A DNA stretch of 64,000 nucleotides from Actinostola sp. cb2023 (Eukaryota > Cnidaria > Anthozoa > Actiniaria > Actinostolidae). The notes under the pieces were generated by a model that saw only the letters and a list, made by a program, of their open reading frames with translations, ran no database searches and was not told the DNA's origin. The position numbers were made by a program, and so were the translations under genes. Shown here one piece after another: positions 37,160-49,100 of the stretch (its first letter is position 1; each line of letters begins with the position of its first letter). The DNA lies in assembly GCA_033675265.1 (NCBI GenBank), contig JAUJYZ010001322.1, positions 62,001 to 126,000 on the forward strand, written 5' to 3'.

Positions 37160-40100
37160 TTTGTTCGGTCAAAAAATGAAGAAAGTATGCGACGTATTTA
37201 ATCGTATCGAGTTTCAAGATTACTCAGCAGATAAGAAAAAACAAACGACACACAGGACTCAAGTAGATTTGAATCTTAGTTTTGAAAGCAGCTGTAGATC
37301 TTCAAGCTATTAAAAGGTCAGGATTCTAGTTCATCGTTCAATGACTAGAAGTGGTAGAAGGACTAGAAGCTCGCTTAAAATATATTTAACAAAAACAAAC
37401 GTGAGGGCGTTATCAGAACCATCTGACCTCATTCTCGTACCCAGAGCCCGCTCGTCATTTGGTTTGTCGCTGGCTCTGGGAATCCCTGAAATTTTAGCGA
37501 ATTTCATTGGCTGATGAAATCAACAATGACTGATCGTATTTGATTGGTTCATGAGATCAACAAAGATTCAAACTTGCAAGGCGAACGAAAGGAATGACAG
37601 CGACGGTTGTATTTTCATACAATGGTATTCCGTTATTGAATTATAAAGCTATGGAAATGAGAGTGACTGTGTAGACATAAATTGATCTGAATTCGTAAAG
37701 GGAGATCTAACAATACATAAATTATAAAAGTAAAAGTAAAGTAACGGCTACAGACACAATCGATCGTACTCGCTTTGAGTATTCAAAGGAATATTTTTAT
37801 AATTCAAGAGAAACAATGGGAGGTTTTATGGAATCTTTTTCTGACGTCAAAATCTGTCGCGAGTGGCCGTCAAACCGTCATTTTACTTGCTCAAAACTTC
37901 AATTTTAGATCGGTGAAGTCTAAATATCTGTCAAATATACCAAATATAAGTTACTTATAAACAAACAAACAAATGTCATCTAGTTGCTTGAAGAAAAACT
38001 AACAGACTTTGAAAGTTAAGTTCGAAGGGATTTTGTAGATCTTGACGGCCACTACGTCACACGTAAAACCTCCCATAACAAAGCGGAAGACAGGAAGGTT
38101 CACATGCAAGATTATATTAGAACATGTATTTATCGTCCAGCCTTTACCGCAACAGAGCCAGAGAAGAACGGTGATGAACGTCGAAGGGATTTTAAACGGC
38201 TACACGAAGATAAATGTACAAACTTGTGTACTTGTTAGTTTGAATATTCAAACCAACGTAAATACTACGTAGCCAGTAGACTCTTCCACAGTACCCGCTC
38301 TCAGCGGTCTTTAGTATGAGCATGCGCTCTGACGACTTGGTCGTCAAAATTTGACGACCGAGCAACAGGGTTTCCCAGAGCCAGCGACAAACCAAATGAC
38401 GAGCGGGCTCTGGGTACGAGAATGCATCTGACCTATGCAACCTCCAGACGTATCATGTACGTACTCACCCGACACATAGTCTCCCTCGTCACTCAACTGT
38501 CACTGATTGTCATGACGTCAGAGAAATGATATTGTATTGAAGAAGATGTCCTTGTTTTATTCGACGTTCGAACCGTAACTCGAACCCGAACTCGAACTCG
38601 ATTCCAAACTCGACGTTTCGGGATCTGAAGCTAGAGAGCGGGCCTTTACACGAACTCATCAAAATCAAATCAAATGAACTCGACACATACATGTATATAC
38701 ATAGTCTCCCTCGTCACGCAACTGTCAGTCATTGTCAGGTCTCTCCTCACGCAACTGACATTGTTCTTATCATAAGCCCGAGTGTACGCTCATTGAGCGT
38801 CTTGTTAAACCTTACATTTCTAGATGAGATCCAGTGTCTGTAAATCCTAGTTTATTGTACTGGTCTTTGGATTGGTGTATTAAGTATTTCTGTAATGAAA
38901 TGCCATAAAAAGACATAAAACAGGGTTCATACAATTGGTGCTTATTTCTGTAAAACACAGCCACTACTGTAAAGTGTTCATTAGGAAATTTAAAATACCA
39001 ACCCCATGGACTGCGGACTGCGGACTACGGACTCAGTATGGACTACGGACTTTGTAACTTTTTTTTAGTTTTTGTTTTTGTATCTAACCTGGAGTTTCTT
39101 GTAGACAGGACCAGTGGGGGACAATATTTGTTGTAGATATTCAAGGTGTTTGTCCAGCGTCTTCCATGGAACGTACTCTGTCTCTCCTTTGATGTATGCC
39201 GTTATGTCGAAAGCTTTATCGTAGCTAAGCTGACCTCCACTAAAGAAACATTGAGGGATGTTAGTACCATTTATCTAGTCATTAAGCATGCCTGTTTGTG
39301 CATCCCATTTAACCAAACTTACTGGTCTTGGTAATTAACCAAGTGAAAAACAGACCGTATTTTTAGGATTTCGAATGAATCCGTGCCATCGCGGCGTCCT
39401 TACATGGTTCAACGGACTAGTTCGACAGGGACTAGTTTGACAGGGACTAGTTCGACAGGGACTAGTTCGACAGGGACTAGTTCGACAGGGACTAGTTCGA
39501 CAGGGACTAGTTCGACAGGGACTAGTTCGACAGGGACTAGTTCGACAGGGACTAGTTCGACAGGGACTAGTTCGACAGTGACTAGTTCGACAGGGACTAG
39601 TTCGACAGGGACTAGTTCGACAGGGACTAGTTCGACAGGGACTAGTTCGACAGGGACTAGTTCGACAGGGACTAGTTCGACAGGGACTAGTTCGACAGGG
39701 ACTAGTTTGACAGGGACTAGTTTGACAGGGACTAGTTCGACAGGGACTAGTTCGACAGGGACTAGTTCGACAGGGACTAGTTCGACAGGGACTAGTTCGA
39801 TATGAACTAGTTCGACAGGGACTAGTTCGACAGGGACTAATTCGACAGGGACTAGTTCGACAGGGATCAGTTGAAACTTGAGAGATAGAAACTGAGAAAG
39901 CAGGTAGGGAGTTTTCATTTTCTTAATTTACCCGCCTCTCTTAACATGTCCGAATGGTTTAAGTATTTAAAAGGAATGCGTTGTTACTTCCATATAAATA
40001 CCTTGCTAGTGTGAATACATCAAATATCAACCCAGCACGATTAGAAATACTGAGTACCTGATGACACAACGATAGCTTGGTTAGCATGATTGTTCGAACG

Positions 40101-43100
40101 ATCGTTTAGTCATTCATTCATTTGTTCGTTCGTTCGTTTTCCGATTGTTTGTTCATCACTTAAGGTATCAGGGTACCCCTACCCGACCGGTGTGCATTCA
40201 AGTCGCCCTAACACAGAATCCGTCCATTTAAACCCCAATAAAGTATACATTTTCTGAAAGCTAAATAAATGGAGATTCCAACTAATGGTCTATTAACAAA
40301 AAGTACATACGCGTTTTAGATATAAGTCAAGATCAACGAATTTTCATATAGTGTTATACGGCGAGGTCCCAGACAGCCGCATTTTATCGTCAATTCAAGA
40401 TCATTATCTTTATGCACTCTAGAGATATCAATTATCAAAACATTGTCTCCGTTTATCGATACGTTTCCCCGTTGCTTTTTTATCTGCCGCGAAACTTTCG
40501 GTACGCTAAATATACATCGATTTTTACTAATTCGTGAAATAATTAAAATATCGAAAATCGGAGATACAGTTTTGAAGAATGATAATCAGAGATGAAGTCC
40601 TAAAAATCTCAGCTGAATCGAATAAAACCCGTTTGCTTAGGAGCTCAAAATAACACCCGTATTTTCGTCAATTTGATCTTTGAGAAAAAGCCCAAAATGT
40701 TTTTCAAGTCAAGTGGCGCCTTTGTTTGCACAAGCGACGATAATCCACCACAAATATGTGATTCAATACCTGATGACATATGGATGGCATTCATAAGAAG
40801 ATCGCCTTACAGTTCGTAACAACGTATAACACAACGAGGCAGGAAAGCAAAGTTACTGCTAGCGGGAAATACGAGCACTTTGACCGTGAGTGGTTTGGCA
40901 TCGTTATTCAAGGATGTTTTGAATGAACAGTTACGATTTTTGGATACTTTCTTCGCATCTGAATCTTTGTGGAAAGTCTGTTGAGTGAGTGCTGTTGACA
41001 GCTTGCTTGTCAACATCTTTTTGCATCAAATGAAATCCAAAATTCGATTTTTGATTATAACTTTTTAGGAAATTTGTTTTTTTTAATTCTGATTTTTGAG
41101 ATGATAGATAATATTCAATTTGATTTGATTGTCAAAAAAAAATAAAAACCGGGGGTTTAAAAGGTTTTTGGGGTACCCTGATACCTTAATATTCATTTTT
41201 CCATGTCCATTTCTTTGTGGATTTGTTCTGTCTCGTAATAAGCTACATTCAGATTTTACAGTCATCTTTGACTCGTTATAGTGGACACCCTCGGGGTTGT
41301 AAATCGGTCGCCGCAATAACGTGAGTCCGCATTAACCCTGTGGTCAGGGCCTTGGACCGTCAGGGGTTAAGTCCAGGGGTATGTACATATAGTCGCCCCT
41401 TCCCCCTCGACCACTGGTAAACCGGACAGTCTCGCCGTAGTGAGGTCACAAGCGGTATACCTGTTTGGTAGTTTGTTCGTTCGTCTATTTATCCGTTCAT
41501 TTTTCCATTCATCGTTCATTGATATTGAAGCTTTTATCACCAAACTAATTATCTGAATTCAGTAATTCCTTACCTTGTGGTTATTGTTTAATTGATCTTT
41601 AAGAGCCTTCCAATTGCTGTCTTCATAGTTGACAATGTAGTATCCTTCATGACCGTGATTACCTTTAATCCACGGGCTATTATCATTAACATAAACTGTT
41701 GATTAAATTGAGAAATAATAGCCGATTAGCAACCGCCACGTCTTCTCCTGACCATTACCTAGCGTCTTCAAATAATTGAGAAGATGGCACTGTCTTTGTA
41801 ATTACATCTGCAAATGGTTAGACGGTCCAGTCTCTCCACTCCATTACATTGAACCGAAGGGACGTAAAAGAACCCACATCATTGTTCGACTAAGAGTAGG
41901 GCACACGGAGTTCCCGGTTTGTGCATGGTGTGACCTACTGAAACACAGAACTTGGATCCTATAACTATAGGGGAGGGTATCAATCAGCTGGGATGATAGT
42001 CACTGTTTCCTCTCCCTGCCACATTCACGTTGTGGCGAATTCATGAGATTCATAGAAATAGTTAACCATACAATAATAATAATAATTATTATTCATGCCT
42101 CCCAATTAAATTATCTACCAGTTTTACTTCATTTCATCAAGAACTCACTCGAGCCTCTGTCCATCCAATGTATTTGTTTTTTCTTGTTGTTAGTGGACAC
42201 AAACGAGAATGGAACCACCCATGTGTAACTACAAGATAACAAAAGTAATTCACTGTTAGGAATTGAATGAAACTTATGACTTAATCAGTTGAGTCAACTG
42301 ATTAAGACTAGAAGTTTCACTAGTTCGGCCAAATCAAATCGTAGAAAGCCGCGTGCATGAATGATTTGTGAATATAAACTACAAATCATAGCCCATTGAA
42401 GACGATGACCACCACCAGAAACGCTAGATCACGGATTCAGTCGCTATTTCTCACATGGACATTGCGAGAACTCGCAGAAGTACCAGCTACACGTAAGGAG
42501 CAAAGCGTCTATAACTTCTCCAATTTCTGTTTGACTTACTTGAAGGGCGACTTGTACTTGGAGTTCGAAATGTTTGCTGTTTCATCAAACAAGAAGTGTT
42601 TTTGTGTAACAAGGTACGTTGACGAATTGTGCTTTGTTAGTTTGACCACTGGGTAACCCATTTGTAATGTCCACGTATCCATCACGTGTTTGACATCAAC
42701 ACAGGAACGGGAACAGCTCTCCTACAGGAGCAACATTAGAAGAAGATTGAATAGGAAGAACGTTTGTAAGAAATAAATGAACAAGAAGAAAAAGAGGACT
42801 CAAGCGAAATAAGGAGGAAAAGAAAAACGAGTTGAAGGTGGAGGAAGAGGAGGAGGAGAAAAAAGAGGAGGAGAAAGAGGAGGAATAGGAATAGGAGGTG
42901 GCGAAGAAGGAGGTGGCAAAGGAGGAAGAAAAAAAGGAGGAGGAGAAAAAGGAGGAGAATAGGAGGAATAGGAGGAGGAGGGGGAAAAGGAGGAGGTGGC
43001 GAAGGAGGAGGAAAAGGAGGGGGAGAAAAAGCAGGATGAGAAAAAGGAGGAGGAGGAGGAAATGGAGGAGAAAAAAGAGGACGAGGCGTTGGCGAAGGAG

Positions 43101-46100
43101 GAGGAGAAAAAGGAGGAGGAATAGGAGGAGGAGGAGGAAAAGAAGGAGGAGAAAAAAGAGGACAAGGAGGAGGAGGAGAAAAAGGAGGAGGAAAAAAAAG
43201 GAGGAGAAAAAGGAGGAGGAGAAAAAGGAGAAGGAGAAAAAGGAGGAGGAAAAAAAGGAGGAGGAGAAAAAGGAGGAGGAGAAAAAGGATGAGGCGGTGG
43301 AAGAAGGAGAAGGAGGAGGAGGAGGAAAAGGAGGAGGCAGTGGAAGAAGGAGGAGGCGGTGGCCAAGGAGGAAAAGGAGGAGGAGAAAAAAGAGGAGGAG
43401 CGGTGGACAAGGAGGAGGAGAAGTAGGAGGAGGAGGAGGAAAAGGAGGAGAAAAAAGAGGAGGAGGCGGTGGCGAAGGAGGAGGAGAAAAAGGAGGAGAA
43501 AGAGGAGGAATAGGAGGAGGAGGAGGAAAAGGAGGAGGAGAAAAAAGTGGAGGAGGCGGTGGCGAAGGAGGAGGAAAAGGAGCAGGAGCAAGAGGAGGAG
43601 AAGGAGAAAAAGGACGAGGAGGAGACGGTGGCGAAGGAGGAGGAAACGGGGTAGGAGGGGAAGGAGGAGGAGGTCAAGGAGTAGGACAAGAAGTAGACAG
43701 TTGTAGCAGAAGGATGAAGAGGTCAGGGAGAAGGAAACGACTAGTAGAAGAAGAACAATATTTGGTGCCCTGCTTACCTTTGACCTCATTTCATATAAAT
43801 TATGTATGTATAAGTATGACGACGGAGACGACACTACTACAGTATAATCTATCATTATGTGTATGACGGATTTACATGGAAAGAAACCTACACAATAAAC
43901 AACCATTTTGTTTCTTAAAAGTTGTACTTACTTCCTTCAAAGCTTGCCACAAATCGTCTGACTCGGCATTCGAAAAGGCGTGTTTATTGATGTAACGCTG
44001 CATAATACAGAATACGATTGGTTATTGAGAGGAACATATGAATGAATAGATGCAGAGTTAAGATAGTTAAATGCAGCAACATGATAGATTGACGAATATG
44101 GATTCTATCGGGAATTGTTTCATTTACGTACCGTCAAACCTTTCGCAAACGTCTCATTTCCAAGAAACGATTCCGACATCCTCAATATCGATGCACCCTT
44201 GAAATTATAAAAGCAATTATAAACCAATCTCGCTTCTTGAGCCTGCGTTCCCTAAATGGGGTCAGTCCTTCATTTATTTTTTATTATTTATGCCTCGTTC
44301 TCTCATATGGTACTTTTTATAATGTATGTCTCGTTCTACCATATTTATATCGTATTGTAACATCTTATAGTAAGCAAAACATTATTAGTACAATACAGCT
44401 TTTGCCTCTGTTTCCATAACTTAAATGACTGGTGGTTCACTACACTCGCGATTCTTCTCTTCCTTTTTCTCACTTTTTATCAAGTTCATTATCTAACGCA
44501 AGCCAAGATCCCACTTCCTGTGGATAATGACAAAATATTGTCAAACTCTTGGATCACCGTTGGGAGATAGATCCTGATTGGATCCAGCCCTGCTTACCTT
44601 CGTGTACGAGATAGCGTCGAAGATCTCACTGATCTCAGCAGGGCTGTTCACGTTAACTTTGACAGGATGAGATGACGCCAACCCGTCTAATGCAATTGCT
44701 CTACTAAAAGCTTCCACGATAAAGCTGTCTTTCTGTAAGGCAATGAAAGCATGCAACCTGGTCATGATCAGTGGTGGACCGTTGTGAAGTAAATTGTATT
44801 AATAATATGATCTGACTACTTTTACTCGGCGTAGATTTTGACCGATTGTGCAAACAGTAAACCCAATCTCGTGGCCAGAGCCCACGTTACACTTGGTCAG
44901 CACCGAGGAACGTACTGGTCAATCCTTCATATATGGTACAATTTTATTATTTATTCCTCGTTCTCTCATATGGTACATTTTTATTATGTATGCCTCGTTC
45001 TATCCACCATAATGTACCATATATGAAGTCCTTACCTCTTAGCTGGTCAAGAGGAACGTGGGCTCCGGGCACGAAATTGACAGTAAACCTACTTTTTTTT
45101 TCCGTTTTTCTTTATTTATACTACACTGTACAAAACGTATGTTATAGTTTCTGAGGAAAGCATTTACAAATTAATTTGTTTAAGGAAAGTATTGAGATAA
45201 AACTGTCGTGTTAAGAAGATGAAAACGTTTTGTCGCGAATGCCGTTTTTCTTTAGCCTACGTCACGTTATTAACGCATGCGTAAACCTTATTCCGCGCTG
45301 ACGTAAAACAATTGTTCTCTGACTATCGAATGTAGGTTTGTGTTACCAAATAAGGAATTAGCACAGTCATGAACATGACACTTTTTCTAAGAAAGTGCTT
45401 TCTTGAGTGATTAATGATGGTACGTACCACTCCCCATGTTGGATGTATAACAGCGTCACCAACATACGTCATGTAGCTTGCAAACCCCTCATTAAGCCAC
45501 AGGTCGTCCCACCACTTCATAGTAACGATATTGCCGAACCACTGACAAAGATCAATGAAGTTGAGGATTAAAGTATATATGTATATAAGTCCCTCCAACT
45601 ATAGACCCTCCCAAAATAAGCCCCATCCAAATATAGACCCTCCCAAAATAAGCCCCTCCATTTAAATATAGACCCTCCCAAAATAGCCCCTCTTATTGAA
45701 GACTGGGACTAGTTGAGACTGTATACGTGTCATAGACCCTATGCAAAAATGGCCGCTGCTAATTAATATAATAGTTGAACATTTATGTTTTAAGTAGCAA
45801 AAAGGTTCAAAATGATAGCAAATGCTCCAAGAAAGTTAGTCTATGAGTTTGAAAGTGAAATATTAAATTCCTGCGAAGTTATGAGTACTTCATAGCGTGA
45901 AAACGAGGCTATAAAGCCCTTGGTTGATAAACACATACAAAACTCTGTTTTTGATCTGTAATAACTTCTAGAATATTAGGTCTATGAACAACCCAACTTT
46001 CCAATTTTGTGTATTTTGAAGTACTCTTTCCGATGACTGAAGCCATTTGTACTGTAAAGATTTTAGTTTGTCTATCATAAAGGCACGTAGTTATGCATAG

Positions 46101-49100
46101 GGTCTATGTATACCTGTTTTACTCCGACGAATCGAAGGACTAATGCGTCAGTAAATTTAGTGGTTTTTTTTTGGACGTAACGACAAACGGTATGATTTTC
46201 AGCGATTTTACTCCGGAACAGCGTATCATTTTGCAGCATTTAACAGCGTCTCATAATTATACATATTCCGGTCTGGATCGGGGACGGGGTTTCGAGGGCT
46301 CGGTGACACGTCTCTACCCAATAATAATGTTATGTTATATCAGGTTGTATAGTTGACAAAGAGTTATTAAACATAAACATACCCCCAAACCCCCCCCCCC
46401 CCCCCCCCCCCCTCACATATCAGTTACCTGATGAGCCAGCTCGTGTGCTATAGTACTTGCTGCCGATTGTTTGTTTTCTTCTGATGACATGCTTGGATTC
46501 CATAACAGATATACTTCTTTATATGTTATCAAGCCCCAGTTCTCCATCGCTCCAGCACCAAAGTTGGGAAGACCAATCATATCTGAATTGAGTAAGCATA
46601 TATCAGTGGACAGGGGTGATCCATAGCTCTCTTCCCTACAGGGTCTCCGACTAGGTAGACTGCAAAACAGACCCTACTTTTTCCCGAAACTCCGCCGAGA
46701 AGAATTGAAGTTCGCTCGTGTCGTTGATCCGACCGCGAGAGAATGAGACGAGACGACGCATCTTCCCCTCTCGTCTTACTCCCCTCTCGTCTTACTCCCC
46801 TCTCGCCTTACTTCCCTCTCGTCTTACTCCCCTCTCGCCTTACTCCCCTCTCGCCTTACTCCCCTCTCGTCTTACTCCCCTCTCACCATACTCCCCTCTC
46901 GTCTTACTCCCCTCTCGCCTTACTTCCATCTCGCCTTACTCCCCTCTCGTCTTACTCCCCTCTCGCCTTACTTCCCTCTCGCCTTACTCCCCTCTCGTCT
47001 TACTCCCCTCTCGCCTTACTTCCCTCTCGCCTTACTCCCCTCTCGCCTTACTCCCCTCTCGTCTTACTCCCCTCTCGCCTTACTTCCTTCTCGCCTTACT
47101 CCCCTCTCGTCTTACTCCCCTCTTGCCTAACTTCCCTCTCGCCTTACTCCCCTCTCGCCTTACTTCCCTCTCGTCTTACTCCCCTCTCGCCTTACTCCCC
47201 TCTCGTCTTACTCCCCCCCTCTCGTCTTACTCCCCTCTCGTCTTACTCCCCTCTCGCCTTACTACCCTCTCGTCTTACTCCCCTCTCGCCATACTCCCCT
47301 CTCGTCTTACTCCCCTCTCGCCTTACTTCCATCTCGCCCTCTACTCCCCTCTCGTCTTACTCCCCTCTCGCCTTACTTCCCTCTCGCCTTACTACTCCCT
47401 CTCGTCTTACTACCCCATTCTCGCCTTACTTCCCTCTCGTCTTACTCCCCTCTCGCCTTACTTCCCTCTCGCCTTACTCCCCTCTCGCCTTACTTCCCTC
47501 TCGTCTTACTCCCCCTCTCGTCTTACTTCCCTTCCATCTCCCCTCTTACTCCCCTCTCGTCTTACTCCCCTCTCGCCTTACTCCCTCTCTCGTCTTACTC
47601 CCCTCTCGCCTTACTCCCCTCTCGCCTTACTCCCCTCTCGCCTCTTCTCCTTACTCTCGCCTCGCCTAACAACTCCCCTCTCGTCTTACTCCCCTCTCGC
47701 CTAACTTCCCTCTCGCCTTACTCCCCTCTCGCCTTACTTCCCTCTCGTCTTACTCCCCTCTCGCCTTACTCCCCTCTCGTCTTACTCCCCACTCGCCTTA
47801 CCCCCCTCTCGCCTTACTCCCCTCTCACCTTACTCCCCTCTCGCCTTACTCCCCTCTCGCCTTACTCCCCTCTCGCCTTACTCCCCTCTCGTCTTACTCC
47901 CCTCTCGCCTTACTCCCCTCTCGCCTTACTCCCCTCTCGCCTTACTCCCCTCTCGTCTTACTCCCCTCTCGCCTAACTTCCCTCTCGCCTTACTCCCCTC
48001 TCGCCTTACTTCCCTCTCGTCTTACTCCCCTCTCGCCTTATTCCCCTCTCGTCTTACTCCCCTCTCGCCTCTCCCCTCTCGCCTTACTCCCCTCTCGCCT
48101 TACTCCCCTCTCGTCTTACTCTCCTCTCGTCTTACTCCCCTCTCGCCTTACTACCCTCTCGTCTTACTCCCTCTCTCGCCTACTCCCCTCTCGCCTAACT
48201 TCCTCTCGCCTTACTCCCCTCTCGCCTTACTCCCCTCTCGTCTTACTCCCCTCTCGTCTTACTCCCCTCTCCCTCTCCCTCTCGCCTTACTCCCCTCTCG
48301 CCTTAACTCTCCCTCTCGCCTTATTCCCCTCTCGCCTTACTCCCCTCTCGCCTTACTCCCTCTCTCGCCTTACTCTCCCCTCTTACTCACTCTTACTTCC
48401 CCTCTCGTCTTACTCCCCTCTCGCCTTACTCCCCTCTCGCCTTCTTACTCCCCTCGTCTTACTCCCCTCTCGCCTTACTCTCCTCTCGTCTTACTCCCCT
48501 CTCGCCTAACTCCCCTCTCGCCTTACTCCCCTCTCGCCTTACTTCCCTCTCGCCTTACTCCCCTCTCGCCTTACTTCCCTCTCGCCTTACTCCCCTCTCC
48601 CCTCTCGCCTTACTCCCCTCTCGCCTTACTCCCCTCTCGCCTTCCTCCCCTCTCATCTCATTCTCTCGCGGCCCGATCAACGACTCGATCGAACTTCAAC
48701 TCTTCTCGGTGTAGTTTCGGGAAAAAGTAGGGTCTGTATTGCAGTCTACCGACTACATTAGGAAAATACTACATTTGTATATACGCGATGCGATAATGCT
48801 TTGGCTGTCTTACCCAATTTAGGCAGAGAGTACTTGACGTCGAAGTATTGTTCAAAGAACGTCAACACCTTACTTCCTTCTGTGAGAGCAAAACCAGTTT
48901 CGTGCAACACCGCTGGACGGCTATATACTCTCATCTATAAGCAAGATAATTGATACAAATTCCTCAAAACCCGGAAATGACGTATATACTGGGATCTAAC
49001 AATTACCTACCTTGACACCGTTCTTGGTAATAATCTCGTTGTATTTATAATCTCCAACAACAAATGCCAAAAGGTACGTTGGCATGACAACCGTCTTCTC

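Noticed and set aside
42736..43906. Ser/Phe/Pro and Lys/Glu/Arg frames over 300 codons
   Set aside because: Produced by the polypurine tract; real aminopeptidase exons flank it.
46718..47704. 328-codon Leu/Ser/Arg/Pro frame
   Set aside because: Satellite core of the foldback MITE.
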